Positions 1 through 8,777 of a DNA stretch of 64,000 nt are shown one piece after another. Made by a program: the position numbers and the translations under genes. The notes beneath the pieces are model-generated. The model saw only the letters and a program-made list of their open reading frames with translations. It was not told where the DNA came from and did no database searches. Source of the stretch: Streptomyces chartreusis. Lineage in GTDB: Bacteria > Actinomycetota > Actinomycetes > Streptomycetales > Streptomycetaceae. The DNA is taken from contig NZ_CP023689.1 of the NCBI RefSeq assembly GCF_008704715.1, forward strand, positions 434,001 to 498,000. The letters are read 5' to 3'. Position 1 is the stretch's first letter; every line of letters begins with the position of its first letter.

Positions 1-837
1 ACGTTCCTCCGCGCCTGGCGGCGGCGGGAGACCTTCGAGGGCCGGTCGACGTTCCGGGCCTGGCTGTACGGCATCGCCACGAACGCCTGCCTGGACCTGC
101 TCGCCAAGCGTCGCCCGGAGCCCGCGACCGGCGGCGAGGTGCTGTGGCTGCAGCCCTACCCGGACCGCCTGCTCGACGAACTGCCCGCAGGCGACGCGGA
201 CGAGCCGGAGGCCGTCGCCGTCGCTCGGGAGACGATCGAGCTGGCGTACCTGATCGCCGTCCAGCACCTCGCGCCGCGCCCACGGGCCGTGCTGATCCTG
301 CGTGACGTGCTCGGCTGGCCGGCGAAGTACGTCGCGAAGCTCCTCGGCGACTCCGTCAACTCCGTGAACAGCGCGCTCCAGCGGGCCCGCGCCGGCATGC
401 GGGAGCACCTGCCCGCCGAGCGGCAGGACTGGACCGGCGGCGAACAGGACGCCGGGACGCGCGAGCTGGTACGCCGCTTCACCGACGCCAGCGTTGCCAC
501 TGACATCCCGATGCTCGCCTCGATGCTGCGGGACGACGTCCGCTGCTCGATGCCGCCCACGCCGGGCCTGTACGTCGGCCGCGACGCGGTGGTGAACGAC
601 TGGGTCCAGAGCGGCTTCGAGGGCATGAAGGGCCTCCGCAGCGTCCCCACCTCGGTGAACCGGCAGCCCGCGATCGCGTTCTACCTCTGGCAGAAGCAGG
701 AGGGCGCGTACCTGCCGCTGACGATCGACGTCCTGCGCATCACCGGCGGGGCGATCAGCGAGATCGTCACGTTCCACGACGACCAGTTCCCGCGGCTCGG
801 GCTGCCGGAGCGGCTCCCGGCGGACGGCACGGAGTAG
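1..837 (+). CDS. ECF sigma factor with SnoaL-like C-terminal domain (5' end cut by window)
   Basis: The reading frame is open from base 1, so the N-terminus lies outside the window; 278 residues are visible. The first ~40 residues are the end of sigma region 2, with the typical AWLYGIATNACLD stretch. Residues ~80-138 are region 4, a helix-turn-helix containing PRPRAVLILRDVLGW and ending in a basic helix. The remainder, ~150-270, looks like a SnoaL/NTF2-like fold (RRFTDASVATDIPMLASML, then GRDAVVNDW). Such extensions occur in extracytoplasmic-function sigma factors of the ECF41/ECF56 type, where they modulate activity in place of a classical anti-sigma factor. It would direct RNA polymerase to a small regulon. 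The DUF6069 membrane protein downstream is a plausible co-transcribed partner. Family call is firm; the exact ECF group is inferred. Confidence 0.9.
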   Translation, partial: TFLRAWRRRETFEGRSTFRAWLYGIATNACLDLLAKRRPEPATGGEVLWLQPYPDRLLDELPAGDADEPEAVAVARETIELAYLIAVQHLAPRPRAVLILRDVLGWPAKYVAKLLGDSVNSVNSALQRARAGMREHLPAERQDWTGGEQDAGTRELVRRFTDASVATDIPMLASMLRDDVRCSMPPTPGLYVGRDAVVNDWVQSGFEGMKGLRSVPTSVNRQPAIAFYLWQKQEGAYLPLTIDVLRITGGAISEIVTFHDDQFPRLGLPERLPADGTE

Positions 838-942
838 TCCCGATACGGACCCGACACTCCCACCGCGCGGCAGCGGCCACGGGCCGGTCCGCGCACGCGA
901 CGACGCAGCCCATACGCCAATTGCCGAACGACGGAGGAAGAC

Positions 943-1413
943 ATGAACGGCGGCATGAACGACCCCGGGGTCCTCGCAGCCCCGACATCAGGCCGGACCA
1001 GCCACACCCACCCACCCCGCGGACTCGCCGGCACCGGCTTGATTGCCGCGCTCGCGGCCACGGTGGCCACCACCCTCGCCGCGGCCCTTGCTCAAGCCGC
1101 CGGCGTCGACTTCCAGATCCCCGATGGTGGCGAGACGATCCCGCTGTCCGGCTTCGCCGTGGTGACCGGCTTCTTCTCGTTCGTAGGGATCGTCATTGCG
1201 GCCGCCCTTCTTAGCTGGAGCACTCACCCCGCCAAGCGATTCGTGTGGACGGCAGTGTCACTGACCGCGATCTCGATGGTCCCGCCCCTCCTCTCCGGGG
1301 CAGACACCGCGACCATCACCGCCCTCCTCGCGCTGCACCTCGTCCCCGCGACGGTGATGATCCCTACCCTTGCCCGGAGCCTCCGCACCCGGACCGCCTA
1401 CCTCCGCCGATGA
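943..1413 (+). CDS. DUF6069-type four-helix membrane protein
   Basis: A 156-residue protein with four hydrophobic segments at about residues 28-52, 63-87, 97-115 and 121-144, after a ~25-residue polar start. The arrangement and sequence (GLAGTGLIAALAATVATT, then a helix starting IPLSGFAVVTGF) fit the actinobacterial DUF6069 family, whose function is unknown. A good ribosome binding site (GGAGGAAG, 933-940) sits just before the ATG. It follows the ECF sigma gene by 105 bp on the same strand, so it may be its target or membrane partner. No catalytic motif is visible. Confidence 0.75.
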   Translation: MNGGMNDPGVLAAPTSGRTSHTHPPRGLAGTGLIAALAATVATTLAAALAQAAGVDFQIPDGGETIPLSGFAVVTGFFSFVGIVIAAALLSWSTHPAKRFVWTAVSLTAISMVPPLLSGADTATITALLALHLVPATVMIPTLARSLRTRTAYLRR

Positions 1414-1465
1414 GTTTCGGTTCCGCGAGCGGTCCGAATTCCGAGGCGACTACGAGGAGTGCGGA

Positions 1466-1810
1466 GTGGACCTGTACAGCGTCATGTGCGTGAGTGACCG
1501 GATCAAGGCACTGGAGTGGTTCGAGGTGTTCTTCGGGCGCCCGGCGGACGAGGTCATCGGCGAGGAGTACCTGTGGCGGGTCGGTGAGAACGCATGGGTC
1601 GTCATCGACGATCGGGATGTGCGCGCCGAGCGAGTGGGCGGAGCCATGATCACGCTCGGCGTGAACGACCTCGACGTCATCCTCGCCCGACTCTCCGCAC
1701 ACGGGATCGACCACGAACCGGTCGAGACCTACAGCAACGGCGTACGCCACGTAGTCGTACTCGACCCCGACGGAAACAGCCTCTCGCTCGCCGAGGCACC
1801 CACCGTGTGA
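1466..1810 (+). CDS. VOC family (glyoxalase/bleomycin-resistance fold) protein
   Basis: A 114-residue single-domain vicinal-oxygen-chelate protein. I chose the GTG at 1466 because GAGGAG (1454-1459) lies six bases upstream and the product then begins at the first beta strand (VDLYSVMCVSDRIKALEWFEVFFG). The two beta-alpha-beta-beta modules are visible, the second ending with the family signature FxDPDGN (here VVLDPDGNSLSLAE). Such proteins bind a metal and act as lyases, dioxygenases or drug-binding proteins; the substrate cannot be read from sequence. The longer frame opening upstream overlaps the preceding gene and is unlikely. Confidence 0.8.
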   Translation: MDLYSVMCVSDRIKALEWFEVFFGRPADEVIGEEYLWRVGENAWVVIDDRDVRAERVGGAMITLGVNDLDVILARLSAHGIDHEPVETYSNGVRHVVVLDPDGNSLSLAEAPTV

Positions 1811-1946
1811 GTGTGCCCGGGCGACCTCAGTATCCGTCGAGGTACCGTGATCCTGCGTGTCGTCGTTGCCGTATGCCAAGCGTTCCAACGGTCCAGTCCC
1901 TCAGGTTTATGAGGTTCTCGAATGACGCCGATCCGATTGAGGCACC

Positions 1947-2852
1947 GTGGCTGACGCCGCCGCTCGTGCGGAGAAACGGGTCGAGGTGGTGCGAGACGAC
2001 ACGGCTGGGCGGCTCGCGCTGGCGGCGGATTTCTATGACGCCGCTTCAGGGCGCTTTCGGCAGTACGGGCATGCCGAGTTGAGTTTTATGCGCTGGTCGG
2101 CCGCTCGTGGAGTGCTGGAGCCGGAGTCCTCGGACCGGGCCGGCAGCGCGTGGTGGCGCAGTGTGAATGCGGTGCTGTTGCGGGACAAGATCGAGGCCGG
2201 GCTCTTGGCCGACGACGGCTCAGGGGTCCCCAGTAGCCACAGCGTTCAGTGTTGGATCGACTTCATTCGTGAGCCGTCGCCGACCCGTTGGTACCGGGCC
2301 CATAACGCCAGCATTGTCGCGGGATATCTGAAGTACGAGGACCTGGCGGAACAGGAACTCAAAGCAGAGCGATTCATGATGAACGTCGCGCTCCTTCGAG
2401 TTATCTATACGCATGCGATGTTGGCGGATCCTCGACTCGCGCTGGGCCCGCTGGCCTTCCCCGGTCCCCGGCTGGTGGACCCGCGGCATCGAAGCGTCAA
2501 ATGGTTCCTCGACCTCGCTCGGTCGTTTCCGAAGAACTACCCGATCGTCGGATCCGTGGAAGAGGTCGTCTTCGCCGAGCATGCCCTCGCCCGCATGCTC
2601 GACTACGGGCTCATCGCCCCGCGTCTTCCCGCGCTCTACGAGTTCGCAGCAGCGGAGCTCGAAGAGCCACGGCTGACATCCCTCCTCGACGACGGCGTTC
2701 CGGCCTATGTGTGGTCGCACGCGGATCGTGAGGTCTGGTTCATCGGTAATACGGGGCCGCATCTGCGTGCCATCGCCCGGGTCACCGGCGTACGACTGCG
2801 CTGGGCTCCCTCCCCGTACCGTCGGCGTTTGCGGAAGGTACGTGACGGGTGA
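1947..2852 (+). CDS. hypothetical cytosolic protein, 301 aa
   Basis: I do not recognise a family. The product is rich in aromatic residues and arginine (FMRWSAARGVLEP, WYRAHNASIVAGYLKYEDL), has no signal peptide or membrane helix, and ends in a basic tail (YRRRLRKVRDG). Its length and even composition suggest a folded mostly helical protein. The GTG start is preceded by GAGG at 1936-1939. Codon usage matches the neighbours, so it is probably native rather than recent foreign DNA. It stands alone between a VOC gene and a DUF1206 gene. I cannot suggest a function. Confidence 0.7.
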   Translation: MADAAARAEKRVEVVRDDTAGRLALAADFYDAASGRFRQYGHAELSFMRWSAARGVLEPESSDRAGSAWWRSVNAVLLRDKIEAGLLADDGSGVPSSHSVQCWIDFIREPSPTRWYRAHNASIVAGYLKYEDLAEQELKAERFMMNVALLRVIYTHAMLADPRLALGPLAFPGPRLVDPRHRSVKWFLDLARSFPKNYPIVGSVEEVVFAEHALARMLDYGLIAPRLPALYEFAAAELEEPRLTSLLDDGVPAYVWSHADREVWFIGNTGPHLRAIARVTGVRLRWAPSPYRRRLRKVRDG

Positions 2853-2951
2853 GGTTCCGGCGCGCGCGGAACCTGGGCCGGCAGCGGTGACCTGCGGTGG
2901 GCCGGGTGTGTCGGCGCCGGGTCGGGGCATCCGGATTGCCGGGAGGTCTAC

Positions 2952-3788
2952 ATGGACACGGGTGCGTGGGCATGGACCGGGCGATTCCGGGCCCGGCAGG
3001 CGGCGCGAGGTTCGGTCACCGAAGGAGCGGCACGAGCGGGGCTCGCCGCTCGGGGCGTGATCTATCTGCTCGTCGGCGCGCTGGCGCTGCAGGTCGCCTT
3101 CGGCGACACCAGCAAGCAGGCCGACCGGGGCGGAGCCCTGGAGGAACTGGCGCAGAAGCCGTTCGGCGCCGTACTGCTGTGGGCGCTGGGCATCGGGCTC
3201 GTCGGCATGGCCCTGTGGCGGCTGTCGGAGGCGCTCTTCGGTTCCGTCGGGAAGGACGGCCGCACCGCGCGCAAGCGCCTGCTCGCGACCGGCCGCTTCG
3301 CTTGCTACGTCTTCGTCGCCTACTCCGTGCTGTCGTTCGCCGTGAGCCGGGGCCACGGCGGCGGATCCAGCGACCAGCAGTCCCGGGACGCCACCGCCCG
3401 GGCCCTGGAGATACCCGCAGGTCAGTGGCTGGTCGGCGCGGCCGGGGTCGGCGTCGTCGTGGGCGGCATCTGGATCGGCGTATGGGCTGTGCTGCGCAAG
3501 TATCACGACGACCTCCAGCTCGGGCGGATGAGCCGACGGACGCGGCGGCTGGTGGATGTCACCGGCGTGGTGGGCGGTGCCGCCCGCGGGCTGGTGTTCG
3601 CGGCGATCGGTGCCTTCGCCGTCCGCGCGGCCGTCGACTACTCACCCGATCGGGCGAAGGGCCTCGACGACACTCTGCGTACCTTCGCCGACACCCCGCT
3701 CGGCCCGTCGCTGCTGGTCTGCGTCGCAGCCGGGCTGCTGCTGTTCGGTCTGTTCTCCTTCGCCATGGCTCGCTGGCAACACGTCTGA
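2952..3788 (+). CDS. DUF1206 domain membrane protein
   Basis: A 278-residue integral membrane protein with six hydrophobic segments arranged as three repeated two-helix units (starting near residues 28, 120 and 206). Each unit opens with the family hallmark of an AR-rich amphipathic stretch followed by G-x-I/V-Y/F (ARGVIYLLVGALALQVAFG; GRFACYVFVAYSVL; ARGLVFAAIGAFAVRAA). These are the features of DUF1206, widespread in actinomycetes and cyanobacteria and of unknown function. The next gene starts 11 bases after its stop with the ribosome binding site overlapping this stop, so the two are probably co-translated. Confidence 0.85.
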   Translation: MDTGAWAWTGRFRARQAARGSVTEGAARAGLAARGVIYLLVGALALQVAFGDTSKQADRGGALEELAQKPFGAVLLWALGIGLVGMALWRLSEALFGSVGKDGRTARKRLLATGRFACYVFVAYSVLSFAVSRGHGGGSSDQQSRDATARALEIPAGQWLVGAAGVGVVVGGIWIGVWAVLRKYHDDLQLGRMSRRTRRLVDVTGVVGGAARGLVFAAIGAFAVRAAVDYSPDRAKGLDDTLRTFADTPLGPSLLVCVAAGLLLFGLFSFAMARWQHV

Positions 3789-3798
3789 GGATCGTCCA

Positions 3799-4248
3799 GT
3801 GGGGAACACGGGACGGATGAGCGAATACGAGGTTCCGCAAGGCGACGGCCAGCCCGTGGAGGTGTACCTGGACCTCCTGCGTATCCGGATGGACACAGAG
3901 GACTACCGGCTCCTGCTCCGAGTGGTGGAACCGGTCCTCAAGGCGATCGACGAGGAACGCCTCTCCACCCTCGACTTCGCGCTCGATTCGGACGCCGACG
4001 AGCTGCCGCAGGAGGTCCGTGACGAGGCCGCTCTCGTCATCGCCACCGCTGTGACCGGCCGCCTGGACAACGAAGTGGTCGAGATCGACGTCGATGACAC
4101 CGGTCCGGTACGGATCGTCACCGACGCGACCACGGCCTCCGACCCCGACCGGCTCGGCGAGATCGCCGAATACATCCGGGAAAGGCACAGGCAGACGGAG
4201 GAGCTCCGCGGCATCGCCGAGGTGAGCGGGTTGCCCACGGATTTCTGA
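3799..4248 (+). CDS. hypothetical acidic cytosolic protein
   Basis: A 149-residue acidic protein (many Asp/Glu; ALDSDADELPQEVRDEAALVI, EIDVDDTGPVRIVTD) with no membrane segment and no family I recognise. I prefer the GTG at 3799, because GAGGA (3787-3791) overlaps the stop of the DUF1206 gene with a seven-base spacer; an ATG at 3817 is the alternative start and gives 143 residues. The tight spacing suggests translational coupling with the membrane protein before it. The C-terminal part is helical and charged (ERHRQTEELRGIAEV). Confidence 0.65.
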   Translation: MGNTGRMSEYEVPQGDGQPVEVYLDLLRIRMDTEDYRLLLRVVEPVLKAIDEERLSTLDFALDSDADELPQEVRDEAALVIATAVTGRLDNEVVEIDVDDTGPVRIVTDATTASDPDRLGEIAEYIRERHRQTEELRGIAEVSGLPTDF

Positions 4249-4281
4249 CCCGCAGGTCCGCGCGGCACAGGGTGCCGGCCC

Positions 4282-4959
4282 TCAAGAAGCGGCCGACTCC
4301 CTGGGCGAGGCGGTGTCGAGGCGGGTCGCTGCCTCCCAGGCGAATCCGTCGGGGTCGGTGAACGCACCGGCCGTGCTGCCCAGGACGACACGGTGCGAAC
4401 CCGTGCCGTCGGTGGGGACGCCGAGGTCCTTGGCCAGGCCGCGCCGCTTGTAGAGCGCGAGCTTGACGGGGCCGGCCTCGTCGGCCGTGAACTCGGCGTA
4501 CTTGCCGCCGAAGCTCCTGGCCACGGTCAGGCCCTGGCCCACGTAGTACTGCTTGCTGGCCTTCACGTCCTCGACGCCCAGCAGCAGGACGACCTCGTCG
4601 ATCTCGCGGGTCGCCGGGCCGCTGTCCTTCTTCGCCGAGGTCGCGACCTTGCAGATCGTCCCGTCGGGTGCCTGTACGACGCCGCCGTAGCCCCAGAGCG
4701 ACTTCGCGGCGGGCTTCAGTACGGTGGCGCCGGCGTCCACGGCCGCGCCCAGGAAGGCGTCGACGGTGGCCGGTCCGGACACGGTGAGGGCCAGAGTGAA
4801 ACCACGGAACCCGGTGGAGTGCGCCTCGGACTCCCGCAGACGGATGTGCTGGTCCACTCCGAAGGCGGCGTAGAAGCGGCGAGCGGCCTCGAGGTCGGCG
4901 ACCTCGATGGTGACGGACGCGAGGGACTTGGTGGATGCGGTGGATGCGTTGTTTTCCAT
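4282..4959 (-). CDS. VOC superfamily protein, two-domain
   Basis: A 225-residue protein with two consecutive glyoxalase-like modules, residues ~12-118 and ~128-215. The first begins SLASVTIEVADLEAARRFYAAFG and the second EIDEVVLLLGVEDVKASKQYYVGQG; both show the D-xx-x-S/A-xx-(F/Y)Y helix start of the vicinal-oxygen-chelate fold, and the C-terminus has FTDPDGFAWE. Two fused modules form one complete metal site in this superfamily. The ATG at 4959 is chosen because the preceding frame has no domain content. It converges on the acidic hypothetical gene with only 33 bp between stops. The substrate is unknown. Confidence 0.82.
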   Translation of the reverse strand: MENNASTASTKSLASVTIEVADLEAARRFYAAFGVDQHIRLRESEAHSTGFRGFTLALTVSGPATVDAFLGAAVDAGATVLKPAAKSLWGYGGVVQAPDGTICKVATSAKKDSGPATREIDEVVLLLGVEDVKASKQYYVGQGLTVARSFGGKYAEFTADEAGPVKLALYKRRGLAKDLGVPTDGTGSHRVVLGSTAGAFTDPDGFAWEAATRLDTASPRESAAS

Positions 4960-5133
4960 GTCCCTCACGCTAGGCGTGGGCCCCCGACGAGGGCTTCTCG
5001 ATTCCTGACCGGTCTCGTGGGCTGCGCGTGCGGAAGGGTGGATCCGGGCAGCGGTGGGCACGGTTGAAGAGGCCGGCCCTGTGATCCCCGCAGGTCCGGG
5101 GACGGGCATTGACCCGAGCGGAGGTGCACCTGG

Positions 5134-6024
5134 ATGCAGTCGGGAACGGGCAGGCGGCCTGAAGGGCTGTTCGTCGGCCTCTGCACTCTGGATGTCATCC
5201 AGCTCGTCGATCATGTCCCCGGTCCCGACGAGAAGCTCACCGCGCGTGAGCAGACGGTTGCCGCCGGCGGCCCCGCGGCGAACGCGGCCGTGACCTTTGC
5301 CCACCTGGGTGGCACGGCCAGGCTGCTCACCGCGATCGGCTCCCACCCCCTGGCACTCGCGGTGACGGCCGACCTGGACCGTGCCGGTGTGACCGTGTCG
5401 GACCTGGCGGCTCTCACGACCGACCCGCCCGCCGTCTCCTCCATCATGGTCACCGCCTCCACCGGACAGCGCGCCGTCGCCTCGACCAACGCCACCGCAC
5501 ACCGGCTCGCCCCGCCCGACGATCTCGACGCGCTGGTGTCAGCCTGCGACATCGTCCAGTTCGACGGCCACCACATGGAACTGGCCACGGCCACCGCCCG
5601 CGCCGCACGTGCCGCCGGCCGCGTCACCGTCCTGGACGCCGGGAGCTGGAAGCCGGGCACGCCGGACCTGCTGCCGTGGATCGACGTAGCGGTCTGCTCC
5701 GCCGACTTCCACCCGCCAGGGACCAGCAGCCCCACCGACACCCTGCGCCTTCTCCGGCGGCACGGAGTCCGCTGGACCGCTGTCTCCCAGGGCGGACAGC
5801 CCATCGAGTGGGCAGGCCCCGACGGCGGCGGGACGGTCGAGGTGCCCACCGTGCCGGTCGCTGACACGCTCGGCGCCGGGGACATCCTGCACGGGGCGCT
5901 GACCCATCACCTCGCCGCCGAGCGAAAGCTCTCCGCGGAGGGCTTCGTACGGTCCCTGCGCGCCGCCGCTCTCGTGGCCTCACGGGCATGCGCCTCGTTC
6001 GGCACCCGGGCCTGGATGCTCTGA
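5134..6024 (+). CDS. PfkB/ribokinase-family carbohydrate kinase
   Basis: A 296-residue ATP-dependent sugar or nucleoside kinase of the ribokinase fold. The N-terminal glycine-rich signature (AAGGPAANAAVTFAHLGG, residues 43-60) and the C-terminal PfkB signature (DTLGAGD, residues 244-250, with catalytic Asp250 and the anion-hole Gly-Ala-Gly) are both present. Thr is replaced by Leu in the usual DTTGAGD, a conservative variant. GGAGG at 5120-5124 precedes the ATG. The gene is divergent from the VOC gene and precedes the monooxygenase on the same strand after 84 bp. The sugar substrate cannot be inferred. Confidence 0.88.
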   Translation: MQSGTGRRPEGLFVGLCTLDVIQLVDHVPGPDEKLTAREQTVAAGGPAANAAVTFAHLGGTARLLTAIGSHPLALAVTADLDRAGVTVSDLAALTTDPPAVSSIMVTASTGQRAVASTNATAHRLAPPDDLDALVSACDIVQFDGHHMELATATARAARAAGRVTVLDAGSWKPGTPDLLPWIDVAVCSADFHPPGTSSPTDTLRLLRRHGVRWTAVSQGGQPIEWAGPDGGGTVEVPTVPVADTLGAGDILHGALTHHLAAERKLSAEGFVRSLRAAALVASRACASFGTRAWML

Positions 6025-6150
6025 CGCCTCGACCCACCGGAGCCGTACAAGGGCTGCCCGCCACACCACCCACCCTCAGAGTCGCTGTCCCGTTTCCCGC
6101 GGTGGACGATGGAGGCGTGCCGCAAGGGGGGCCTGTGGCGGGAGACGCCG

Positions 6151-8016
6151 GTGGTGGACACGGACGTACTGATCGTGGGAGCTGGACCCGTCGGGCTGAC
6201 CGCGGCGGCGGAACTGCGGCGGCAAGGGGTCGCCTGCCGTGTCATCGACCGACTTCCCGCCCGGTTGCCGTACGCCAAGGCCGTGGGCGTACAACCGCGG
6301 ACCCTCGAGATCTGGGACCGGATGGGCATGGTCCGCGCCGCTCTCGAGGTCGCCGTGCCGATGCGCGGGCATCTGCTGTACGACGACGGCGTGGAGCAGG
6401 ATCGCTTCGAGGTACGGCTGCCGCCCGAGGTGCCGTACGGCTTCGCGGCTCTCCCTCAGTACGAGACGGAGCGGATCATCGAGGAGCAGTTCGCCCGTTT
6501 CGGCAGCGGGATCGAGCGGGGCACCGAGCTGGTGGGGTTCACGCAGGACGAGGACGGAGTGGTCAGCCGGATCGTCACGGCGTCCGGTGCCGAGCAGGAG
6601 GTACGGTCGCGCTTCCTGATCGGCTGCGACGGGGCGCACAGCACCGTCCGCAAGGGGCTCGGGCTCTCCTTCGAGGGGGGTGCGTTTCCGGAGGAGTACA
6701 TGCTCGCCGACGTGGCGGTGGACTGGAGCCTCCCCCAGGGCTACGGCATACGCGCCACGCACCACGACGAGGACGGCCGTATCGACGATCTCCTGGTCTG
6801 CATCCCGCTGCCCGGGGATCGCCGGTACCGCATGTCGATGCTGGTGCCGCCCGAGCTCTCGGCCAGTGGCGAAGGCGCGTTGCACGACTCGGTCGCCCAT
6901 GGGCTGGAAGGCGGGCGGGCTCCCGAACTCGGGCACATCCAGGCCGTCCTCGACCGGCTGTCCCCGGAGCCCACCACGGCGTCCGCCATGCGCTGGTCGT
7001 CGGTCTTCCGCATCAGTCATCGCCTCGTCGACCGGTACTCCCTCGGCCGGGTCTTCGTCGCCGGCGACGCCGCGCACATCCATCCGCCGACCGGCGCCCA
7101 GGGCATGAACACCGGCATCCAGGACGCCTACAACCTCGCCTGGAAACTGGCACTCACGCTGGAGGGCGTCGCCCGTCCCCGGCTGCTCGACAGCTATGAC
7201 GCCGAGCGTCGCCCGGTCGGCGAGGAGGTGGTGGGACGTACGGTCAAGCACGCCACCCAGGGCATCCGCGCGACGCCGGACGACATGACGACGGTGATGT
7301 TGCGCGAAGCCCAGTTGCTGGTCGCCTACCCGAGCAGCCCCTTGGTGGCGTCCGGCGACACGGGATCACCGGGCCCGCGTGCCGGTGAGCGTGCGCCCGA
7401 CTGTGCCGGTCTCCTCGCGGGCGTGGTCTCGACGCCCCTGCGCCTGTACGACCTCCTGCGCGACCGCGGGCACGTACTGGTCCTGTACGCCGACTCGGCC
7501 GACGCGCTCGCCTGGTGCCGGGAGGCCGCCGCCACCGGGCACCGGCTGGCCGGCGACCGCATCACCGCGTTCGTGGTCGGCCGGGACGAGGTCACGACTC
7601 AGAGCGTCCGCCAGCCGGCCGACCCTGACGGTCTGCGCCTGCCCGTCTTCCGGGACGGCGCGGCGGAGTTCGCGCGGCTGTACGGCGTCGAGGCTCCGAC
7701 AGCCTTCCTCATCCGCCCGGACGGCTATCTGGGCGCCCGGCTGTCACCGCTGACCGCTTCGGACGCGGCATCCGCGCTGTCCGACGCCCTCGGGCGCGTC
7801 TTCCGCCTGCCCCAGGGCCTCGGAGCGCCAAGAGAGGGCCCCGCCGGGCGCGGCCCGGGGGTGTCACAAGGGCCACCCACTGACCGGGGTTCCAGGTCCG
7901 CCGATCGGGTGTCCAGGCCCAGGGACGGTCCATGTCGCGGGCGGCAGGATTCATGTCGTCGGAGAACGGACCGACGACATGAATCCACCAACGGACCTTC
8001 GGGGGAACCCCAATGA
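6151..8016 (+). CDS. FAD-dependent aromatic-ring monooxygenase, with unusual C-terminal tail
   Basis: A class A flavin monooxygenase related to rifampicin and polyketide hydroxylases. The FAD-binding GxGxxG motif (DVLIVGAGPVGL) is at the N-terminus, the DG motif GCDGAHSTVRK in the middle, and the GD motif VFVAGDAAHIHPPTGAQGMN at ~residue 300; a thioredoxin-like C-terminal domain (TAFLIRPDGYLGARL) follows. It would use NAD(P)H and O2 to hydroxylate an aromatic compound. I chose GTG 6151 (or 6154) because GGGAG lies at 6140-6144. The recognisable domain ends near base 7812; the frame then runs 67 low-complexity residues (Arg/Gly/Pro/Ser) through a perfect inverted repeat to a TGA overlapping the next ATG. 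The tail may be read-through of a lost stop. Confidence 0.85.
   Translation: MVDTDVLIVGAGPVGLTAAAELRRQGVACRVIDRLPARLPYAKAVGVQPRTLEIWDRMGMVRAALEVAVPMRGHLLYDDGVEQDRFEVRLPPEVPYGFAALPQYETERIIEEQFARFGSGIERGTELVGFTQDEDGVVSRIVTASGAEQEVRSRFLIGCDGAHSTVRKGLGLSFEGGAFPEEYMLADVAVDWSLPQGYGIRATHHDEDGRIDDLLVCIPLPGDRRYRMSMLVPPELSASGEGALHDSVAHGLEGGRAPELGHIQAVLDRLSPEPTTASAMRWSSVFRISHRLVDRYSLGRVFVAGDAAHIHPPTGAQGMNTGIQDAYNLAWKLALTLEGVARPRLLDSYDAERRPVGEEVVGRTVKHATQGIRATPDDMTTVMLREAQLLVAYPSSPLVASGDTGSPGPRAGERAPDCAGLLAGVVSTPLRLYDLLRDRGHVLVLYADSADALAWCREAAATGHRLAGDRITAFVVGRDEVTTQSVRQPADPDGLRLPVFRDGAAEFARLYGVEAPTAFLIRPDGYLGARLSPLTASDAASALSDALGRVFRLPQGLGAPREGPAGRGPGVSQGPPTDRGSRSADRVSRPRDGPCRGRQDSCRRRTDRRHESTNGPSGEPQ
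7947..7986. promoter_or_regulatory. perfect 16-bp inverted repeat with 8-nt spacer
   Basis: Arms GGATTCATGTCGTCGG (7947-7962) and its exact reverse complement (7971-7986) flank an 8-base spacer. The repeat lies 27 bp before the ATG of the DUF4386 gene and inside the odd tail of the monooxygenase frame. The long, modest-GC arms look more like a protein-binding operator than a terminator, and no T-run follows. It could control the DUF4386 gene or form an mRNA hairpin. Confidence 0.7.
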
Positions 8017-8681
8017 ACGAGACCTTCGCCAGGCGCGTGACGGGACTCGCCGGCATCGGCACGGCGGCCGCGCTGATCATCGAGGTGCCGCTGTACTTCA
8101 TCTACTCCGGCCCGCCGCCGGACGCCAACGTCCTGGCCAGGCTGCTGATCGCGATCGTCGCGCTGGCGTTCCTGATCGTGTTCGTCACGGCCTTCCGCGA
8201 GTTGGTGAAGCGGGTGAACCCGGCCTACGAGTGGGTGGGTTCGATGGCCTTCGCCGGCGGACTGGTCTACACGACGGTCACCCTGGTCTCCAGCGGGCTG
8301 GAAGCCGGCGCTGTCATCGCCGCCGACCACTCCATCGACCCGACCATCACCGTCAGCGGGACCTACATCCTCTACGGATCGATCGGACGCCTGCTGCTGG
8401 CCCTGTTCCTCGCCTCGGTGGGTTACGCCATCGCCCGCACGAACCTGCTGCCCCGCTGGACCAGCCGCTCCGCCTACGCCCTGGCCGGTCTCAATCTCCT
8501 CTTCGTACCGTCCCTGTTCTTCGGCAACACCCCGGCGAACTTCTACGCGGCGAACGGCTGGGGCACCACGGCCCTGATGGGCGCGATCCTCAGCTACTGG
8601 CTGCTCGCCCTGGGCATCTCCATCTACCGCAGCAGCACCCGGAGTTCGGTGGCGGCCGAGGCGACGCCGGTGCGGCGCTGA
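8013..8681 (+). CDS. DUF4386-type membrane protein
   Basis: A 222-residue protein with about six hydrophobic segments (residues ~12-30, 43-61, 75-93, 113-133, 148-166, 184-206). The pattern RVTGLAGIGTAAALIIEVPLYF at the N-terminus and TYILYGSIGRLLLALFLASVGYAI in the middle resembles DUF4386, a bacterial membrane family of unknown role. The ATG overlaps the TGA of the preceding frame (ATGA), although translation may instead depend on its own promoter near the inverted repeat upstream. A strong hairpin follows its stop. Confidence 0.7.
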   Translation: MNETFARRVTGLAGIGTAAALIIEVPLYFIYSGPPPDANVLARLLIAIVALAFLIVFVTAFRELVKRVNPAYEWVGSMAFAGGLVYTTVTLVSSGLEAGAVIAADHSIDPTITVSGTYILYGSIGRLLLALFLASVGYAIARTNLLPRWTSRSAYALAGLNLLFVPSLFFGNTPANFYAANGWGTTALMGAILSYWLLALGISIYRSSTRSSVAAEATPVRR

Positions 8682-8701
8682 CACGACCTCGTACGTCGGA
8701 C

Positions 8702-8731
8702 GGGGTGCCCGGCTTCCCGGCCGGGCACCCC
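8702..8731. terminator. bidirectional hairpin between convergent genes
   Basis: An 11-bp perfect stem, GGGGTGCCCGG (8702-8712) and CCGGGCACCCC (8721-8731), with an 8-nt loop, sits between the stops of two convergent genes. There is no T-tract, as is usual for Streptomyces hairpin terminators. Confidence 0.75.
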
Positions 8732-8777
8732 ATGCGACGTACCCGAGTTCCCCGGGATGCCCTCAGTCGTCGGTCCA

